Assembly: GCA_964447205.1 (NCBI GenBank)
Contig: CAYUSB010000015.1
Coordinates: 110,725 to 174,724, forward strand
Source of the DNA: JAEUKH01 sp964447205
GTDB lineage: Bacteria > Myxococcota_A > Polyangia > Polyangiales > Ga0077539
Direction: 5' to 3'
DNA: 64,000 nucleotides
Below, piece by piece: positions 60,263 through 64,000 of this stretch; within the stretch, counting starts at the first letter, position 1; each line of letters begins with the position of its first letter. The notes below the pieces were generated by a model, which searched no databases, had not been told where the DNA came from, and worked only from the letters and a program-made list of their open reading frames with translations. The position numbers were made by a program, and so were the translations under genes.

Positions 60263-62506
60263 ATGACCGCCCCCCGCCCCGCCCCGCGCCTCGCCCTCCT
60301 CGCGGCCGCGGCGGCCGTGCTGGCCCTGGGGGCCTATCTCCGCACCCGGGGCTACGCCCAGATCTACCTGCCCGACGCGGTCCTCGGGGTCGACACCGAC
60401 TGCTACTACCACCTGCGCCGGGCCCTGCTGTGCCTGCGCGGGTTTCCGTGGGTGCCCGTGGTCGACCCGTGGCTGGCCTGGCCCGACGGGGCCGCCCCCA
60501 CCTGGGGCCCCGGGTTCGACCAGATCCTCGCCCTGCCCGCGTGGCTCCTCGGGGCCCGCGAGGGGCTCCCTGCCCAACGCATCATCGCCGCCGTGCCCGT
60601 CCTCCTCGGGCTCTTCGTGATCGTGGCCGTGGCCCGCCTCGCCCGGGCCCTCGAAACGGACCCCGCCCAAGGCGATCACGTAGCCCTCGCCGCCGGGGTC
60701 CTGGCCGCGGCCATGCCCCAGGCCGTCTACATGAGCCAGCTCGGGGCCACCGACCACCACGTCGTCGAGGCCCTGGCCCCGGCCCTCCTCGTGCACTGGG
60801 CCATCCGGCATCCCACCACCCCGCGGCAGACCCTCGCCTGGGAGGCCCGGGGAGCCCTCCTCCTCGCCCTCCTCGCCTACGCCTTCCCCGGAACCGTCCT
60901 CACCCACGGCCTCGTCGCCGCCGCCCTCGCCGTGCGGTCCCTGATGACCCCACAGCCCCGTCGCCCCATCGGGGCCCTGGGCCTCCTCGGGGCCTCCCTC
61001 CTCCTCGGGGCCCTGGCCGCCCGATGGACCCTGCGACACGGCGAGACCTTCCATCACCTCCAGCTCTCCGCCCTGCAACCGCTCCTGCTTGCCGTGGCGG
61101 GGGTCTTCCTGGGCCTCCTCGGGCTCGTGCCCGGCTCCGGGGCCTCCCCCGCGACCCGGGCCCTCACGCGCCTCCTGGGAGCCGCCGCGGGTCTGTCGAC
61201 CCTGCTCGGGGTCCTGGCCCTCACGCTCCCGGGTCTGCGTCGGGAGGTCGTGGCGGGGGTGGTCGACTGGCTCTTCACCCGTGACCCGTGGATGGCCACG
61301 ATCGGGGAGTGTCTCCCGCTCTTCCATCGGGGCAAGAGCCTGGAGGCCTCCCTGCGCCTCGTGTGGATCACCCAGGGCGTCGCAGGCCTCCTCCTGCCCG
61401 TCCTCGCGCCCCTCGCCCTCGTGCGGCTGTGGCGTGGGGCTCCCTCCCCGCGGGGGGTCACCGCCGCCACCGTGGCCACCGTGCTCCTGGGCCTCGCGGC
61501 CCTCGCCCTCACCCAGAACCGCTTCCTGCGGGGCCTGTCGGGCCTCGTCCCGGTCGTGGCGGCCCTGGGGCTCGCCGAGGCCGCCACCCTGATGCTGCGG
61601 GCCGTTCCGCGGGCCCCCGTGGCCCGGGCGGGCCTGGTGGCCCTGGCCCTGAGCCTCGCCTCCCTCGGCCTCGGGGCCTTCGCCCGGGACGCCTTCGTCA
61701 CCCGGGAGGCCCCGGTGGTCAACGGGCTCCTCGACGCGGCCCTGCACCTGCGCCCCTCCCGGCCTGTGACCCCCGGGCGCGGGGACGGGGTCCTGGCTCC
61801 CTGGGACACGAGCTTCGAGTTTCTCACCCTCTCGGAGCGGCCCGTGGTGGTCTCGGGCTTCGGGCCGTACCTGCACCGCGCGCTCTTCGAGGAGGCCGAG
61901 GCCATGTGGACCCGGGACGAGGCGGCCCTGGTGGACTTCCTCCAGCGCCGCGACGCAGGATTCCTCGTGGCGGTCTCGGCCCGGGTGCTCACCGCCAACG
62001 CCTCGGCGTCCCTGCCCCCCACCCGGCGTACCCCCGACGGCCGGACGGTGATCAACGCCGCCCTCCTGAGGCTGCGCCCCCTCGCGGCCCTGAGCCTTGG
62101 GGGGAGCGGGAGCGCGGGCACGGAGGTGCGGCACCTGGAGCATCTTTGGCCGCGCTTCGCCGACCGGGGGCGGATGGGCACCCTGACGGCCCCGCTGCCC
62201 GAAGTGTGGGTGTACGAACGTGTGGCCGGGGCCGTGCTTCGGGGCGAGGCCCCTGCGGGTACCCTGGTCGTGGCCGACCTCGAGCTCGTGCACCACGGGG
62301 TCCGCCGGACCTGGCAGGCCTGGACCCGCGCGGTCGACGGCCGCTGGGCCCTCACGGTCCCCCTCCCCACCGGAGTCCGCGACTACGGGGTGCACACCGC
62401 GGGGCGCTACGTCGTGCACGGGAGCGGGGCTCTGCGGACCGGGGTCGTCGTCTCCGAGGCCGACGTCCGCGCGGGACGCACCGTCCCGGTCACCCTGCAC
62501 GAGTAG
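60263..62506 (+). CDS. STT3/PglB-like oligosaccharyltransferase (GT-C fold)
   Basis: 747 residues, about 12-13 TM helices to residue 470, then a soluble C-terminal half. The N-terminal loop has the acidic motif GVDTDCYYHLRRA (Asp44, Asp46) and DPWLAWPDGA; an ATDHHVVEALAP segment follows, as in archaeal AglB and bacterial PglB. The normal WWDxG motif appears as APWDTSFEFLTLSERP (about 512), in the expected position after the last helix and followed by VVVSGFGPY. These match oligosaccharyltransferase family GT66, which moves lipid-linked glycans to protein Asn or, in relatives, to lipids. The degenerate WWD motif leaves the acceptor uncertain. It is placed with envelope-lipid genes. Confidence 0.78.
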   Translation: MTAPRPAPRLALLAAAAAVLALGAYLRTRGYAQIYLPDAVLGVDTDCYYHLRRALLCLRGFPWVPVVDPWLAWPDGAAPTWGPGFDQILALPAWLLGAREGLPAQRIIAAVPVLLGLFVIVAVARLARALETDPAQGDHVALAAGVLAAAMPQAVYMSQLGATDHHVVEALAPALLVHWAIRHPTTPRQTLAWEARGALLLALLAYAFPGTVLTHGLVAAALAVRSLMTPQPRRPIGALGLLGASLLLGALAARWTLRHGETFHHLQLSALQPLLLAVAGVFLGLLGLVPGSGASPATRALTRLLGAAAGLSTLLGVLALTLPGLRREVVAGVVDWLFTRDPWMATIGECLPLFHRGKSLEASLRLVWITQGVAGLLLPVLAPLALVRLWRGAPSPRGVTAATVATVLLGLAALALTQNRFLRGLSGLVPVVAALGLAEAATLMLRAVPRAPVARAGLVALALSLASLGLGAFARDAFVTREAPVVNGLLDAALHLRPSRPVTPGRGDGVLAPWDTSFEFLTLSERPVVVSGFGPYLHRALFEEAEAMWTRDEAALVDFLQRRDAGFLVAVSARVLTANASASLPPTRRTPDGRTVINAALLRLRPLAALSLGGSGSAGTEVRHLEHLWPRFADRGRMGTLTAPLPEVWVYERVAGAVLRGEAPAGTLVVADLELVHHGVRRTWQAWTRAVDGRWALTVPLPTGVRDYGVHTAGRYVVHGSGALRTGVVVSEADVRAGRTVPVTLHE

Positions 62507-62526
62507 TCCCGCCCAACCGGGACGAT

Positions 62527-62573
62527 CCCCGACGGCGCCTTGAAACCTGGGGCCCTCGGGCCCAGAGTCGGGG
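62527..62573 (+). promoter_or_regulatory. Nested stem-loop ahead of the hydroxylase gene
   Basis: An outer 7-bp stem CCCCGAC/GTCGGGG (62527-62533, 62567-62573) encloses an inner near-perfect hairpin CTGGGGCCC/GGGCCCAG (62547-62565). It lies 20 bp after the STT3-like stop and ends 7 nt before ATG 62581. It could terminate the upstream transcript or mask the start. Confidence 0.45.
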
Positions 62574-62580
62574 CACCCGT

Positions 62581-63357
62581 ATGCCCCCTGCACTCGCTGC
62601 GTCCTCGTGGGTCGGCCTCGCCGGGACGGTGTTCGTCGCATTCTTTGCCGTCTCTGCGGTGTCCTCGGCCCTGGGGTTCCTCGCCGAGCGGAGTTTTCCC
62701 GCGCGGAGGATCCTGGCCGTCCCGATCTGGACCGGGCAGTACCGCCTCGAGCTCCTGGGCAACGCGGTGTTTCTGGTCGTGGCCACGGCCGCGGTGACCG
62801 GGGCCCTGCACACCGGGGCCCTGCGCTTCGGCCCCCCAGGGGCCCTGCGCGACGGGCTCACCTTCGTCGGGATGCTCCTGGGGTTTCAGGTGTTCTACTG
62901 GTTTCTCCACCGGGCCATGCACACCCGCAGGCTCGTGCCCATCCACCGATGGCACCACCGCTCGCAGACCACCACCCCCCTCACGGGCCAGTCGATGCAC
63001 CCCGCCGAGGCCGCCCTGTGGATGCTCGGCTACGTGGGCCTTCCCGTGGCCCTGTCCCAACTCGTCCCGTTGGGGTTCTGGGGCTGGGCGGGGTACCTGG
63101 CCTTCAACGTGAGCGGCAACGTCTTCGCCCACGCCAACGTCGAGATGACGGTCGAGGCCGGGGCCACCCGCAGGGCCTCCCTCTTCGCCAACGCCTTCAT
63201 CTTCCACGCCCTGCACCACGCCCGATGGACGGGCCACTACGGCTTTCAGGCCGCCGGGATGGACCGCCTCATGGGCACCGAGTGGGACGACTGGCCCGCC
63301 CTCTACGCCCGGGTCGTGCGGGGCGAGGCCCTCAAGAGCTACAAAGAGCGGGGCTGA
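62581..63357 (+). CDS. Sterol desaturase/fatty acid hydroxylase family membrane protein
   Basis: 258 residues with about four TM helices and three His boxes: HRAMH (110-114), HRWHH (122-126) and HALHH (209-213) followed by HYGF. These are the eight-His di-iron site of the fatty acid hydroxylase superfamily, which inserts oxygen or double bonds into lipids in the membrane. A final segment, MDRLMGTEWDDW, also fits the family. Substrates could be sterols, carotenoids, fatty acyl or alkylglycerol chains; the neighbouring ElbD-like cluster suggests a lipid. It is 74 bp from the STT3-like gene. Confidence 0.9.
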   Translation: MPPALAASSWVGLAGTVFVAFFAVSAVSSALGFLAERSFPARRILAVPIWTGQYRLELLGNAVFLVVATAAVTGALHTGALRFGPPGALRDGLTFVGMLLGFQVFYWFLHRAMHTRRLVPIHRWHHRSQTTTPLTGQSMHPAEAALWMLGYVGLPVALSQLVPLGFWGWAGYLAFNVSGNVFAHANVEMTVEAGATRRASLFANAFIFHALHHARWTGHYGFQAAGMDRLMGTEWDDWPALYARVVRGEALKSYKERG

Positions 63358-63362
63358 CCGGC

Positions 63363-63581
63363 TCAACCGCCGCAGCTACTGCCCCCGCCCCAGCCCCCGC
63401 CACAACTGCTGCCGCCCCCGCAGCTTGAGCTCGACCCGCACGACGACGACGATCCTGAAGACGACGTCCACGACCCGCTCGCGTGCCTGCCCGCGTTCTT
63501 CACGACCAACCACAGTATCCAGCCAATCCCTGCCGTCCAGGTCAGGGGCGTGAGCCCCGACACGCCGACCACGGCCACCAC
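63363..63581 (-). CDS. Small Cys/Ser/Gly-tailed membrane protein (possible)
   Basis: A 72-residue minus-strand frame from GTG 63581: a hydrophobic segment (GVSGLTPLTWTAGIGWILWLVV), basic residues, then a tail of Ser, Gly and five Cys in a repeated SSCGGG pattern. It resembles the Cys/Gly tails of small surface or membrane proteins but no family is recognised. The hydrophobic sequence just upstream (63611 to about 63780) is in another frame, so this may be the 3' part of a larger, frameshifted gene. The assignment is weak. Confidence 0.4.
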   Translation of the reverse strand: MVAVVGVSGLTPLTWTAGIGWILWLVVKNAGRHASGSWTSSSGSSSSCGSSSSCGGGSSCGGGWGGGSSCGG

Positions 63582-63873
63582 GGGACGCCCACGACCCCCA
63601 CCGCCGTGGGCTACCCTGGCTGCCCCGAAGTCACCCGCTCCGTGAGCGACAACCCGGCCCCCAACACGAAGGCCCCCCCCAGGGCGACCCCCGGGTCGAG
63701 GGCCACCCCCCAGACCACCACCGCGAACCACGTCAACAGGGGGGGAAGAAGCTGGAGTTCGGAGTAGGTCCCCGTGGCGGGCGCAGGCGTTGTCGCTCCG
63801 GGGCATTGGCGGCCATTGGCATGCTGGGGAAGCAACCAGTGGGCGGTGAGGGTCCGAAAAGGGCATCGTCGCG
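63582..63873. other. Degraded region before the transposase
   Basis: About 290 bp without an intact gene. On the minus strand between 63611 and about 63780 there is a hydrophobic reading (LLTWFAVVVWGVAL, then VALGGAFVLGAGLSL) ending at a stop at 63611, not in frame with the Cys-rich tail below it. It is best explained as a decayed membrane-protein gene next to a mobile element. No inverted repeat could be defined. Confidence 0.35.
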
Positions 63874-64000
63874 ATGCCGCTCGCCCCCTGCCATGTCCCC
63901 GTGTATCGCCCACGCGCCGCGACGGAGTCGGTGCTGTACGGCGTGGTGCAGGCCGAGCTGGAGCCCTTCCTCGCGGCGGCCCGCGCGGCGGAGGTGGCGC
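63874..64000 (+). mobile_element. IS91-like transposase, 5' part only
   Basis: The frame from ATG 63874 runs off the window after 42 residues. The visible part (VYRPRAATESVLYGVVQAELEPFL) matches the start of IS91-family transposases, where YRPR is followed by a TVLYxVVQxHLxxFL segment before the zinc-binding domain. The terminal sequences of the element are not visible. It points to an accessory-DNA boundary at this edge. Confidence 0.65.

Overview
The window is very GC-rich chromosomal DNA, densely packed with long genes. It looks like a member of the Myxococcota or a related deltaproteobacterial lineage. Support for this comes from an FHA-type sigma54 activator beside a PknK-like ATPase protein, several lipoproteins with Asp/Pro/Gly-rich linkers, an alternative complex III plus caa3 oxidase operon, and an ElbD-type multidomain lipid enzyme. 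The taxonomic call is inference from gene content; no rRNA is present. The only RNA gene seen is a tRNA-Arg(CCT) at 12850-12922.

Layout. 1-4266: a 5'-truncated regulatory ATPase and an FHA-sigma54 activator. 4344-9266: a small PHA-granule-type protein, an FtsH-like AAA+/M41 metalloprotease interrupted in its AAA domain by a 453-residue intein, and a DUF1993 protein. 9322-14851: a stand-alone divergent EF-Tu with a terminator-like hairpin in its leader, an alpha/beta-hydrolase remnant, a frameshifted Gly-rich lipoprotein gene, tRNA-Arg, a PrxQ peroxiredoxin and a zinc-ribbon membrane protein. 14923-17826: a large NAD-glutamate dehydrogenase.

17830-28063 is an oxygen-respiration block. A minus-strand cbb3 oxidase operon (ccoI-ccoS-ccoNO fusion-ccoQ-ccoP-ccoG) is followed on the plus strand by a SafE/DsbD-type membrane protein, a universal stress protein and a protoglobin-coupled histidine kinase with its response regulator. 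28116-35218 holds metabolic and envelope genes: a PH-domain protein, a DUF4286 protein, a beta-propeller-like lipoprotein, nicotinate phosphoribosyltransferase, an amidase and a thioredoxin-like/di-haem peroxidase fusion.

49486 down to about 36117 is one minus-strand respiratory operon: actA-B-C-D-E-F, a small one-TM protein, a SCO copper chaperone, then ctaC-D-E-F for an A2-type caa3 oxidase. It encodes a complete quinol-to-oxygen electron route, complementing the cbb3 oxidase, whose electron donor is not encoded here. 49848-52082 is a PAS/GAF histidine kinase. 52229-60228 is a translationally coupled cluster: HAD phosphatase, LarA-like protein, a reductase-ligase-ACP-acyltransferase-SCP2 fusion resembling Myxococcus xanthus ElbD (ether lipid synthesis), and an SDR. 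An STT3-like glycosyltransferase and a fatty acid hydroxylase/sterol desaturase follow. The window ends in a degraded Cys/Gly-rich small membrane gene and the start of an IS91-like transposase.

Many monocistronic starts lack a Shine-Dalgarno sequence and carry a TAnnnT-type -10 element only 7-16 nt upstream, suggesting frequent leaderless transcription. Genes inside operons are instead coupled by ATGA/GTGA overlaps.
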